From positions 747,257-811,256 of the forward strand of contig ML769384.1 of NCBI GenBank assembly GCA_009733575.1: 64,000 nucleotides of DNA. The letters are read 5' to 3'. The translations under genes were made by a program, and so were the position numbers. Below the pieces are notes generated by a model, which saw only the letters and a list, made by a program, of their open reading frames with translations, was not told the origin of the DNA and did not search any database. Source of the DNA: Gymnopus androsaceus JB14 (taxonomy: Eukaryota > Basidiomycota > Agaricomycetes > Agaricales > Omphalotaceae). Each line of letters starts with the position of its first letter. The stretch's first letter is position 1. Shown here one piece after another: positions 11,933 to 22,212 of this stretch.

Positions 11933-12746
11933 TACATGAGTTTCGTCAAGTTGGTTGAAATTTAATTAGGAGAGTTTCCCAGGCATGGTCAGGTGGCGTT
12001 CATAACGACGCGACAACGCGTCAACAGCTTTATTACACGAGATCGTCTGTTTACTACAGCAGAAATACGCTAATTAGTGGGCTTCGATTCATATTTACTG
12101 AGGATATGCTAAAGGCAAAAATCCCGACACGAATTAGGGGAAGCACTAGAGTAGTCGAGAGCTTGCGAATGTGGTAGCCCAGCTTGTAGTCGAGACTCGA
12201 GATTCTGACTCGAGAAACCCCCATTGACCTGTGCTCAATTCGTACTAGAGCAACCCATTAGATTATATGCAGTCCGATCTATAGAGCTAGCTGAATGACA
12301 TTCAGTCTTGAATGCATCCCCACTAGCAGTCACTAGCACACAGTGTCTGCAATAGCATAGGATACTGAGAATTCCGGTGGTGTTCATTCAGGAGACATTC
12401 TGTTACTGTATCTCTACCTCTGTAGGTCTTTCTAGCTCCTCACACTCATTCTCAGCAGTTCTCAGCTCTGTCACATAAAAAAAGGATTGACATACTATTC
12501 ATTCCTCAAACAGGAGCGGCTAGCTTGCAGGTACCAAGTTGGTACCAAGTTGATCGCAAGTATCAACATAGTTGTTGCATCCAATCCAAAGTTGAGCCAC
12601 ATGTAGCAAGAGGTGACTGAAAAATACCAAGAAGGACTAATAATTAAATAAATGTAAAGGAAGCAAAGCGGCCGAAACTTGAGTTGATTATGTAATATAA
12701 ATTCAGCCTTCGCGCCGTCGTCCTCCGAATTCACCCTCTGACTCTC
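11933..12746. promoter_or_regulatory. divergent intergenic region upstream of the AAA+ and E2 genes
   Basis: Holds the promoters of two divergent genes. It is moderately AT-rich with no convincing open frame; an 11-base tandem repeat lies inside it. Confidence 0.5.
12530..12551. repeat. 11-base tandem duplication
   Basis: GGTACCAAGTT occurs twice in direct succession, each copy carrying a KpnI-type palindrome GGTACC. It lies about 200 bases upstream of the E2 start codon. Confidence 0.8.
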
Positions 12747-14370
12747 ATGTCTTCTGTTGCTCGAATTTTGGCGCGTCGTAAGCCGAATTTCTCTTTTTTC
12801 ATTACCCTTATTTCTAAAGCTATCTCTCCTCCTTAGGTCTGCACGTCTCAGCACGGAGATATGCCCTTTCCCAGTTTAACATGCCGGCCATGAGTCCTAC
12901 CATGTCGGAGGGCGGTATTGCTTCCTGGAAAAAGAAGGAAGGAGAGACATTTGTTGCTGGAGATGTTCTTCTTGAAATTGTGCGTCGCTTGATTTGGTCC
13001 AGTGTTTTTGCACTAACTTTTTTTTTTTTGGTTATAGGAAACCGACAAGGCTACAATTGACGTTGAAGCTCAGGACGACGGTATCATGGCCAAAATCATA
13101 GTACGTCTTTGACTATTTAGCGAAACATTGCTCATCGCTTTCCATAGGCTCAGGATGGCGCCAAAAATATCAAGGTTGGGTCACCCATTGCTATAGTTGG
13201 AGAGGAAGGTGATGACATCTCTGCCGCGGCGGACATGGCAGCAAAAGCTTCTTCGGAAGGTCCAAAAGAAACACCAAAGGAGCCGGAACCTTCAAAGTCC
13301 GAGCCTGAACCCCCTAAGGCTGCTCCTTCACCACCTCCGACTGAATCTAAACCCGCGAAAGCCGAGATTCCTGCGGGTAACCGTATCTTTGCTTCGCCTC
13401 TCGCGAAGAAAATTGCTCTCGAGCGTGGTATTCCCCTGTCCAAGGTTAAGGGAAGCGGTCCCGAGGGTCGTATTCTTCGGGAAGACGTTGAAAAGTACAA
13501 GCCTGCAGCCGAGGCTGCTACTTCCACTGCTTCACAGCCGCAGGCTGCTCAACTTCCCGACTATGAAGACACTCCCATCTCCAACATGCGCCGTACCATT
13601 GGCTCCCGACTCACCCAGTCGAAACAGGAACTCCCTCACTACTACGTCACGGTCGACATCAACATGGACAAGGTTCTCAAATTACGAGAGGTGTTTAACA
13701 AAACTCTGTCGGAAAAGGACAAGAGTGCTAAGCTCAGCGTCAACGACTTTATCGTTAAAGCTGTCGCCTGTGCTCTATCCGATGTACCTGAAGCCAACTC
13801 TGCATGGCTCGGTGAAGTTATCCGAACGTGAGTCTATTACTGCTGGCTCGATCTATTCCTAACATTCCGATGACCTTTTTAGATACAAGAAGGCTGATAT
13901 CTCTGTCGCCGTTGCCACTCCTTCAGGTCTCATTACCCCGATCGTGAAAGACGCTGGCTCAAAGGGTCTTGCCACAATCTCCGCTGAAACCAAGGCATTG
14001 GCAAAGAAGGCTCGTGACGGAAAATTATCTCCTGCTGAATACCAGGTGCGATGAACGCGTATAATTCGTATACTCTGTTTTTGCTAACCTCATGTGATAG
14101 GGCGGTACCTTCACCATATCCAACCTGGGCATGTTCGGTGTCTCCCATTTCACTGCTATTATTAATCCTCCTCAATCCTGCATCCTTGCTGTCGGCTCTA
14201 CGGAAGCTAAAGTCGTACCTGCACCCGAGGAAGAGCGTGGATTCAAGATTGTGCAGAATATGCAGGTTACATTGAGCTCGGATCACCGCACTGTTGACGG
14301 TGCTGTTGCTGCTCGATGGTTGTCGGCGTTCAAGGGTTACCTGGAGAATCCTTTGACATTCATGCTTTAA
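12747..14370 (+). CDS. LAT1: pyruvate dehydrogenase E2 (dihydrolipoyl acetyltransferase)
   Basis: Mitochondrial E2 core of the pyruvate dehydrogenase complex; it transfers the acetyl group from lipoamide to CoA. Six exons give about 455 residues. A short Arg-rich presequence ([11 protein letters not shown]) precedes one lipoyl domain ([18 protein letters not shown], lipoylated Lys in [11 protein letters not shown]). After a Pro/Glu/Ala linker comes the E1/E3-binding domain (about residues 160-195, [27 protein letters not shown]). The catalytic domain has [11 protein letters not shown] and the active-site motif [13 protein letters not shown] near the C-terminus, with His and Asp present. The first exon is only 31 bases. 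All key residues are intact. Confidence 0.97.
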
Positions 14371-14499
14371 GAGCTTCTGGGCTTTTTTCTTTAAAAAAAA
14401 TTGGGGATTCCTCTTACTTAGACTAATTTACTGCACCTCATACTAAAACGTTTTCTGAACTTTGAGTAACGAGCGCCAATTTCCTTCTTTACCACTATC

Positions 14500-15956
14500 A
14501 TGCCTGGCAAAATAAGACAAACACCTCTTAAAAGCGCAGGTTGATCTCAAGCTACTATTTAGAGGCCTAAATGCTCATACCAGCTAGATCGGGACTACCT
14601 GGCTTTAGGCCTAGAGGGTTCCGCTAACAAATTTGGTGCAGGGATAATGAAGCATTCAAAGGACGGTTCAGCGATTGTTCTCTCTAACGTTAGACATACA
14701 TACGTTACGCCACCTGGAGAAGGCTTTCAACCTCGAGATACTGCCCTACATCATCGAGAATGGGCACTGAAAGTAATCGATGACTGCTTGACAAAAGCTG
14801 GTGTTTCTATGCACCAGATCGATTGTATTTGCTTCACCAAAGGTACGTGATGCGCACCTTCAGTCTCGTATGGATACTGATGTACATGCTAGGCCCAGGA
14901 ATGGGAGCGCCATTACAGTCGGTTGCACTGGTAGCTCGAACTCTGTCGCTTCTGTTCAACAAACCTCTCGTGGGCGTAAACCATTGCGTCGGTCGTACGT
15001 GAATTCACTTTTCTCGATGATTTTGAATCACCCATCTCGCTACAGACATTGAAATGGGGAGAGAGATTACTGGAGCTCAGAATCCTGTCGTTCTGTACGT
15101 CTCCGGAGGAAACACCCAGGTCATTGCCTACTCGCGCCAATGTTATCGAATATTCGGTGAGACGTTGGACATTGCTGTCGGAAATTGTCTCGATCGGTTT
15201 GCTCGAATCATCAACCTCAGTAACGATCCCGCCCCAGGATACAATATCGAGCAGGAAGCCAAAAAGTGAGTTGGATGTTTTATCTTCATCTCACAGATTC
15301 GATATATGTATCAGGGGAAAACGGCTACTGCCATTACCTTACGCGACTAAAGGAATGGATGTTAGTCTTTCTGGAATTTTATCTGCAGTAGAGGCCTACA
15401 CTCTCGACAAGAGATTTCGAACTCAGGAAGCCTCAGCGGACAGTCCTCCGGACGAAGATATAATCACACCTCAAGATCTCTGTTTTTCGCTGCAGGAAAC
15501 TGTCTATGCGATGCTTGTGGAGATTACAGAACGTGCCATGGCTCACATTGGAAGTAAAGAAGTCCTCATTGTAGGGGGAGTTGGAAGTGAGTTTTTCCCT
15601 CAAGAATCGCTTTGACTGTTCATTGATCCATGAAACTAGGTAACGAGCGACTTCAACAGATGATGGGTATAATGGCGCAAGAACGACGGGGTCTGGTTTT
15701 CGCTACAGATGAACGGTAGTTTTCTCTTCGTGTGCTGTTTGGATTCGCATTGAAAAGTTACAGGTTTTGCATCGACAACGGAATCATGATCGCTCAAGCT
15801 GGTCTCCTTAGCTATCGAATGGGATTCGAAACTCCTCTGGCCAAGAGCACTTGTACACAACGGCAAGCCTCGAATAATCATGTTCATGCTTTATCACTGA
15901 GTAAACAAATTTCTAGATTTCGTACAGACGAGGTTCACGTTGCTTGGCGGTCTTAA
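14500..15956 (+). CDS. KAE1: tRNA N6-threonylcarbamoyladenosine synthase KAE1
   Basis: Catalytic ATPase-fold subunit of the KEOPS complex, which makes t6A37 on ANN-decoding tRNAs in the cytosol. About eight short exons give roughly 390 residues. The first exon codes for [13 protein letters not shown]; after an intron ending ctag the conserved start [15 protein letters not shown] appears. Other signatures: [13 protein letters not shown], the metal-binding H-x3-H in [44 protein letters not shown], a C-terminal [13 protein letters not shown] and [10 protein letters not shown]. No mitochondrial presequence is seen, so it is the cytosolic form rather than Qri7. Its stop is 21 bases from the stop of the convergent GT8 gene. 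Confidence 0.95.
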
Positions 15957-15977
15957 CACTATTAGTATATGTACAAT

Positions 15978-17054
15978 TTAGTTGGCAGTCTTACTTGTAT
16001 CCACCAAAGAGAGCACTAAGGCACCACTATCTGGATCCAATTCCTCCATCATGCTATCAAACTCTTTCCACCACCATACGTGAACTTCCTCGTAAGGTCC
16101 TGGCACAGGCGTCCTCGTTTCCCAGGGCTTGTCCTTAAAGATATAATGCAGGCACCGTACCTCATCGTCCCTCCACATCTGCGAGTGGACCAGCCTCAGC
16201 GGCTTTAATGCATTGTAATACCACGGTAAAGGTTTCCATTTGCCTTTGAAGAACGCCGTGAGCAAGTCCTGATCAGGAAAAGCGAAGCTTTCTAAGTTTT
16301 CGGTGTTGAGATAGTGGACGATAGCTTGGCCCAATGCAGGAGACGGGTTTAGAACGACAGTTCCAGAATTGAGTTGTCCGTAAGGACGAGGACTAGTAGG
16401 AGTCCAAGTAGGTGGGAGGCTGAAGGGATCTTGTACGGCGGTATGTGCACAATTTTGGGGTATCCTGTATAACTTAATCAGACATGCAGGGCCAGGTGGC
16501 ACTGATAACACGAACCAATCTGCTGGATAATGTGCATACTTCATAGGATTACAGGCGCATACATGAACTGCAGCGATTTCATCTGGGGCCAAAGGTAGGT
16601 CGAATAGTTCATCCATGCTGCGTTTGATTAACATGTCAGCGTCGAGGAGGACAATCCGCTATCGGAAAGACTTAGGAACACCAGCGGAAAGACTTTGTAT
16701 ACTTGACTTACTTCGAACCCTTCAAGTTCGAATGCTCTGCAGAAGAAGATCAGACCAAAAATAATTCTAGATTCTACATCAATCATAAGCACTAAGTTTT
16801 GTCCAAGTGTCCTTGAAGCGAGCGTCGTGCTCTGCCACAGCATGTCTGCTGCTATCGGGTAGTAAACCTTCGATAGGATACATCTCAATGTTACATTTCT
16901 CGAGCACATCGCGAGCATTCTGTTCAAGACTAGGAGTCACCATCACAACGAGCGGATATTTGGCTCCAGTTGCTTTGAACCCATGCGCCAGTACCAGCAC
17001 TCCAGGCAAATAGTTGTTTTTGGTAAGCAAAGTAACGTATGCTCTGCGAGACAT
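15978..17054 (-). CDS. GT8-family glycosyltransferase (glycogenin/galactinol-synthase-like)
   Basis: Retaining nucleotide-sugar transferase of family GT8, about 325 residues in at least four exons. The N-terminus RRAYVTLLTKNNYLPGVLVL and KYPLVVMVTP match the Rossmann-like start. The metal-binding DxD lies in RIVLLDADMLIKRSMDELF. Downstream, GQLNSGTVVLNPS and FPDQDLLTAFFKGKWKPLP are the usual GT8 features, and the C-terminal HYIFKDKPW is typical of the galactinol-synthase-like branch. There is no signal peptide or membrane helix, so it should be cytosolic. The donor sugar cannot be told from sequence. The start used is 17054; an in-frame extension upstream lacks conservation. Confidence 0.9.
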
Positions 17055-17244
17055 GATGGAAGTAGAGAGGAAGAGAAATTCCAATCGATAGTTCATTTAT
17101 CTCGGGAATCTCCTTCAATTTTCAAAAAAAAATGTCACTTTGACAGATTCACAGTAAGTTCAAGCGTAGGCAAGCTTCCCGTCGTAGATTGAGAAACTAC
17201 ATCGAATACAAAGTAAAAAGCAGAGACAGTACATCTAACACGAA

Positions 17245-17617
17245 TCACCGCAGACGACTAGTAACGAGCATTAGTGACTACAGAAAAAACGAGATTTAGA
17301 GCCACACACCGTGCTTCACGCTCTGACTCGAGCAAAGCAAGAATGTCCTGGTCGCGGACAGGTCCCTTCACATTACGGATGATTGACCGACTAGGGTCGT
17401 CCATGAACTCGACGCGAACTTGTGTCACACCTCCTCGAGAGCCAGTTCGTCCAAGGACCTGCACGACAATTAACACTATTCCTCTTTAAACCGGCGTTTT
17501 CCTGGGCAAACCTTGGTGACTTTTGCGAGCTTGACGGGGGCTTTGGAAGAAGATTCCTGAAAGAAATAGTCAGATAGTATTCCAGTAGAGAGGCGGAGGA
17601 GAGGAGAGGACAGACCA
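17245..17617 (-). CDS. RPS28: 40S ribosomal protein eS28
   Basis: Small ribosomal subunit protein near the mRNA exit channel, 68 residues. Four exons splice exactly: exon 1 is only the ATG (17615-17617), exon 2 is 45 bases (17512-17556, [15 protein letters not shown]), exon 3 holds [33 protein letters not shown] and LESEREA, and the last exon supplies RRLR and the stop. Length and sequence match the family throughout. The start-codon-only exon is unusual but both splice sites are canonical. Confidence 0.95.
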
Positions 17618-18080
17618 TATTTTAGTGTCGAGGTTAGAAACAACTGAGGGATCGAGGGGAACGGCAAGAAAAAAATCTCAAAGCGGAAGGCACTGACCAG
17701 CACCACGTGACTAAGCAGTGGTTTTCCATTTTTTTTAGCGCGCACGGCATCCAACTTTGATCGGTCAAAGCGAGCGCTCCGACTCGCGTGCGTGCCCATG
17801 ATCCCCATCCTCAGAATGAAGTACTGCGATGATTTAGGCTATCACTATTTCTCTAACCTTTAACAGCACAGCGATTTGGATCTGATTTAGATGGATTCCG
17901 ATTTGCACGACACAATAAATCATAAACGTACATATGATACATGAAAGTAGTGATACAGCGGGTTATGTAGAAACAAGCATTATAGGTGCTCTAGAATAAT
18001 TAAGTATAGCGATGCGGTTATTAAATATGTCAACGATACATATCAGTCTCGCCTTCAGCGGCGTCATGTTCAAAATTTTT
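17618..18080. promoter_or_regulatory. upstream region of RPS28
   Basis: This 463-base stretch holds the RPS28 promoter and the 3' flank of the adenylation gene. A pyrimidine-rich tract on the coding strand lies next to the start. An open frame at 17476-17808 is judged not to be a gene. Confidence 0.5.
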
Positions 18081-19903
18081 TCACCGAACGATACCGTAGA
18101 TCTCATCAAGCTGTGTTCGGTAGGCCTCCTCCACTGCCTTACGTCGAATGTTGCCCTTGGTGGCGGTACGAGGTAGGGTGTTCCGAGCTACCACCACGAT
18201 CATTTTCGCGGAACAAATTCGCTCGTGGAGGTATCTCCGTGAGTGAAATTGTCGCGTTTTTCGAATAATATCCTTCTTCAGTTTTTCGTGGTCCATGTCA
18301 ATAGTGGGCTCGATAAACAAGACGGGAGAGGGACGTCCAGTGCCGACGACGATGCACTCTGCCACCAAATTCCCGCACATTGCCCTAACATTATCTTCAA
18401 TGGCTCTAAAATAGAGAGTCAATAACTGTAAATGGAAGCAAGATAGATAATACTGACTTGGTATCGCAGCGAAGGCTGTTTTCCGACTTTATCCAGTCAT
18501 CACCTCGTCCCCGGAATAAATAGCAGCCGGGAGAAGCTTCTTGAAATAAATCACCGGTATGGAAGTGACCATCCAAGGAGTGTCGAAGCGAACGGTCTGG
18601 ACAATCTCCAGATTCCGATGACACGACAAACTCGAGCAATCGTGCGGTGGATTGATGTCCACCTTCAGTTTCATCGGAATCAACTGGTATGAACTGATAT
18701 GACACTCCTTCTAGCGGACGAAGAAGGAATGCGTCACTTCCAGAGCCCCCGATGGAAATTAGTGTAGCGCCGCACTCTGTGCTTCCGAACAGGTTCTACA
18801 GCATGCGGTCAGTATTTGGATTCCAATAAGCCAAATCGACAACTTACTCTAATGTTGATTCCTGCCTTGAAAGCGAATTCCTGCTCTTCACGGGGAAGAG
18901 GCATTCCACTGTATAGAACCTCATCAAGGCCTGTGAGCATCGAAAGTAGCTTGGAATTGTCGCGGGACGTCCGTATCTGCATCGCAAGGAAGGCAGCAAA
19001 CTGATTCAGCCTGTTGAGCCCACAGCGCTGAATCATATCAATAAGCTCTTCCGAGGAGAACGAGATAGTCGTTGGTTGAATGACACAGGACCCGTGTTGC
19101 AAGCTACCAAGGAGCATGAATGTTTGTCCAATGTGGCACATACTCCCCCTAAATTGATGATGTTTTAGAACCTCGGTAAATGGGAAAATGTTTGCAGAAA
19201 AGGACATACATCCAAGAAGTAACGTCTTGCCGTGCTGCATTCCGCGGCGTACTAATCTGACCAGATTTGGCGACCGTGGTATCTAACCAGCGATAACTGC
19301 ATGGTACCAGCTTGGGACTTCCCGATGTTGAGCCACTAGTGTGGAACACGAACGCTATATCGTCCTCTGTGACAACCGGAAGGCTGGGAAGAGGCTCAAT
19401 GCCTGCATTCAGTTCCGCCGCCTTCTTGGCTGGATAAATCGGGACATGGCAATTGTCCAAGACATTGGAAAAAGTCTCGTCGTAAACCAGGGCTTTGGCG
19501 TTCGCTTTAACCATCAATTCAAAGATAACCTCTGGATTAGGAAGGCGCAGACTGAACAACTGTGGGATGTAGCCGGCTCGAGAAAGACCATAAATGTGTA
19601 GAACATCAGTGTAGGTGTAGCCTCCGATCCTATATCAACGAATGAGCAAGTGCTCAGAAAACAACAATGTGAACGGTGTACCATAAACCAATTACAGAAC
19701 GCTGAGGTATAGCCATCGCGTCGAAGCTCCTTAGCCCAGTATGCGGAAGATCGTTCAACATCGTCGCGGAACTGTTGATACGTGATCGTTGTCCAGTCGC
19801 TGAGCTGATTTGTTTGTGCATCCAGCAGGGGGAGCTTGAACACAGGCGAAGAAGAGAAACATGCAGCACTCGAGTCGAGAACAGAAAGATGAGTCCTGAA
19901 CAT
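18081..19903 (-). CDS. stand-alone adenylation (AMP-binding) protein, frame broken once
   Basis: ANL-superfamily enzyme that should activate a carboxylic acid as an acyl-adenylate. About 540 residues. The start at 19903 gives MFRTHLSVLDSSAACFSSSP, which fits fungal members better than longer upstream frames. Core motifs in order: HTSGSTSGSPKLVP (A3), NLFGSTECGAT (A5), GHFHTGDLF (A7), RGRGDDWIKSEN (A8) and RTATKGNIRRK (A10 lysine). No carrier-protein, reductase or thioesterase domain follows, so it is not a synthetase module. At about 19709-19711 the frame shifts by one base between AKELRRDG and IPQRSVIGLW; no intron can bridge it. The substrate is unknown. Confidence 0.85.
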
Positions 19904-22212
19904 GAGGCTTACAATTGAATGGGAGTGAGGATATCTTGGATTGCAGCTTACCTTTATAAAGACCCGACTTGGTACAAAGAAAATGCCAACCGCCGAGCAA
20001 GACCGCAAGACCGGAAGCTTGAGCGGAGTAGTAGGATGCATACTGTCGTTAGGTCCCAATTCAAAGTGAGTTTCGAATAGCCTCATCTGTCTTCGAAATT
20101 GATTTGAAACATTAAAGGCAGGAACGCATGGCAGATTTAGGGAGTAGCATATAGATTTCCTGAAGAACGGCTTGTCGTTTGTCATGTACGGAAGCGGAGG
20201 TGTTGTACCGGTTTCTTTACGCTACATGAAGTCTGCCGTTAAAGACACTGGTGCGAAGGGAAGAATGGGTGAAGAGATGCAGCGTAAAATTGTCGATGGC
20301 TCCGGATTGCGGACCTAGAAAAAACCCTTTCCGTCTCGAGCGGGGTGCCAATCTTAAGAATCCTTTGAATCCTTCGCATTAGAAGTGGTTCTATAAAGGA
20401 AACCGCCGGCTAACGTCAGCGCAGGCAGCGAGCTCAACTCTCTATGAAGAAGGCCAGCATGGAGAGGATATTAAAGCCATGAATCAAAAAGAGTCACTCT
20501 CGTTCTGCCAGTCACTGAGTCAGAGGATCACTGCTTTGACTTCAATTCACGTGGTGAATCAATGGTGAAATTAACTTTTTTCTTCTGTTCAGTGTTCTCT
20601 GTTCCGATTCTCTCTGCCCGACAGTTTCAAAATTAAACAAAGGGACGGTTTTACAGAGACATCGGTGGTGAAGAAAATTCAAGCTCTCCTCGAGGCTTAC
20701 TCAAATCCGAGGCTATACTTACTCGAGTTCGTCATCCTTGGCCCTGGTATTACTACTACAGTCTCTCAACTTACTGTCGACACTAAATTCAACTTGTCTA
20801 CGGCATTCTAGGTATCTATTGGATGGTCTTGAGGTGATTAAATGTCAAGCTTATACTCAAAGTCAAGATCCTGGTTCCTGTCAGCAGGGATACAGAGGAT
20901 GAGAGACTAATCTTGCTTCTGACTGCAAGGGGCTGTCATTGTGCTTTCGTCGACTTCTGCTCCTGATGCCTTGGTGATTGCTTGGTGAGATAGATCACTG
21001 AGATTTGCAATCATCTCGATCCGTCAGCCCAAGGCCCTCATTCTACGGCTTCGTGCGACCCAGTCGTCGGACGACAAGTAGTAGTATGCTTTATCTCATC
21101 TGAGATATTGCTTGTTGTTCGAGTATCATTATATTGCATGACGCGACTCATATGACCATTTTTATCTTCTTCAAATCGCTCCCTAACTCAGTGAGCTCAA
21201 GTTCGTTTTACGTTTTCACAGCGCAGAAAGCTTTGCTCAATCATCATTCCTCTGATATACTAACTAGTAAGGGACCGGGCTGAAATAGAGGGGGAGGCGT
21301 CAAGCTCGTCTACTTGGAAGTTGGAACGCTCTGAGTTTCTAATGCCTTGCCTTACCGCGGATCATTGACCTCTGTCGATGCTCGCGACATGTTCGAACTA
21401 CCGCATTGAACTTTGGCAGTAATGAGATTGCGTCGATGCGCCGGGTTCCTATCTATATTCGACCTTTTAAAGTACTGATCCGATTTATTGGACGGGCTCA
21501 AGGAAGTGCTAAAGGAAGTGCTAAAGATGCGGCTAACCCTCCATAATCTGTTTGAAGTCATATATCAACCAACATCGATATCCTCGCATCCGGTCAGTGT
21601 GAAATCTGTGCAGAGCGTTAAGAGATTCCACGGAGCGGTAAGTCAATTTTTCTGGGGGGCTTTGCCAAAAATTAATCTCTTCGCCTCTCTCGGCTCCAGT
21701 AACCCTCCGTTTAGTTGTGCTCGCTTGCAGGTCGCGTTCTTCGTATCACGAGGCTATCTTCTTACTTCCGGTGCACAATGAAGGCGTCTGGCGTATTGCA
21801 TTTTGCCGGAGAGGTACAATGAAGAAGTAATCGACACTGCGTTCTTCAAAGACAAGCGTCACCGATTCTCCTTCAGTAAGTAGTCCGTAATTTTGCATTC
21901 ATTTTCTGACCCTTGGTAAAGAGGAATCTGATGATTAACAACTCTAATTACTCGAACGCGTCGCTCGCGAACTAGGCGCCTAGATTCCGAGTCCATTTGA
22001 ACTGGATCATCCCACGCTCTGCCCGAGTGTCAGTTTTTTAACCACTCCAGTTGAACGACTCCTCAGCGTGTTATGAGTAGACGTTGCATATATTATTGCA
22101 CCAATTATACACTGTCTTGTGGACTGTGAGTATCCAATATGTTTTCTCTCAAAAAATCCCTAATTATCGCGTCCATTTCCAGGTTCCTCTAGTCGCAGTC
22201 ATCCGACTGTCC
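19904..22212. other. 2.3 kb gene-free gap
   Basis: The longest stretch without a supported gene. It contains only short open frames with no recognisable domain, stop-rich in all six frames, plus a small tandem repeat. It may hold promoters, an RNA gene or remains of an element; I recognise none. Confidence 0.5.
21500..21523. repeat. 12-base tandem duplication
   Basis: AAGGAAGTGCTA is present twice in direct succession inside the gene-free gap. Confidence 0.8.

Noticed and set aside
12495..12854. 119-codon minus-strand frame
   Set aside because: No domain, overlaps the E2 start region on the other strand, and reads through the E2 promoter.
13197..13862. 221-codon frame overlapping the E2 gene
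   Set aside because: Shadow frame of the E2 coding sequence; Arg/Leu/Ser-rich with no family match.
20039..20185. Upstream starts for the adenylation protein (ATG at 20041 or frame start at 20185)
   Set aside because: The added residues match nothing in the family, whereas ATG at 19903 gives the expected MFRTHLSVLDSS start.
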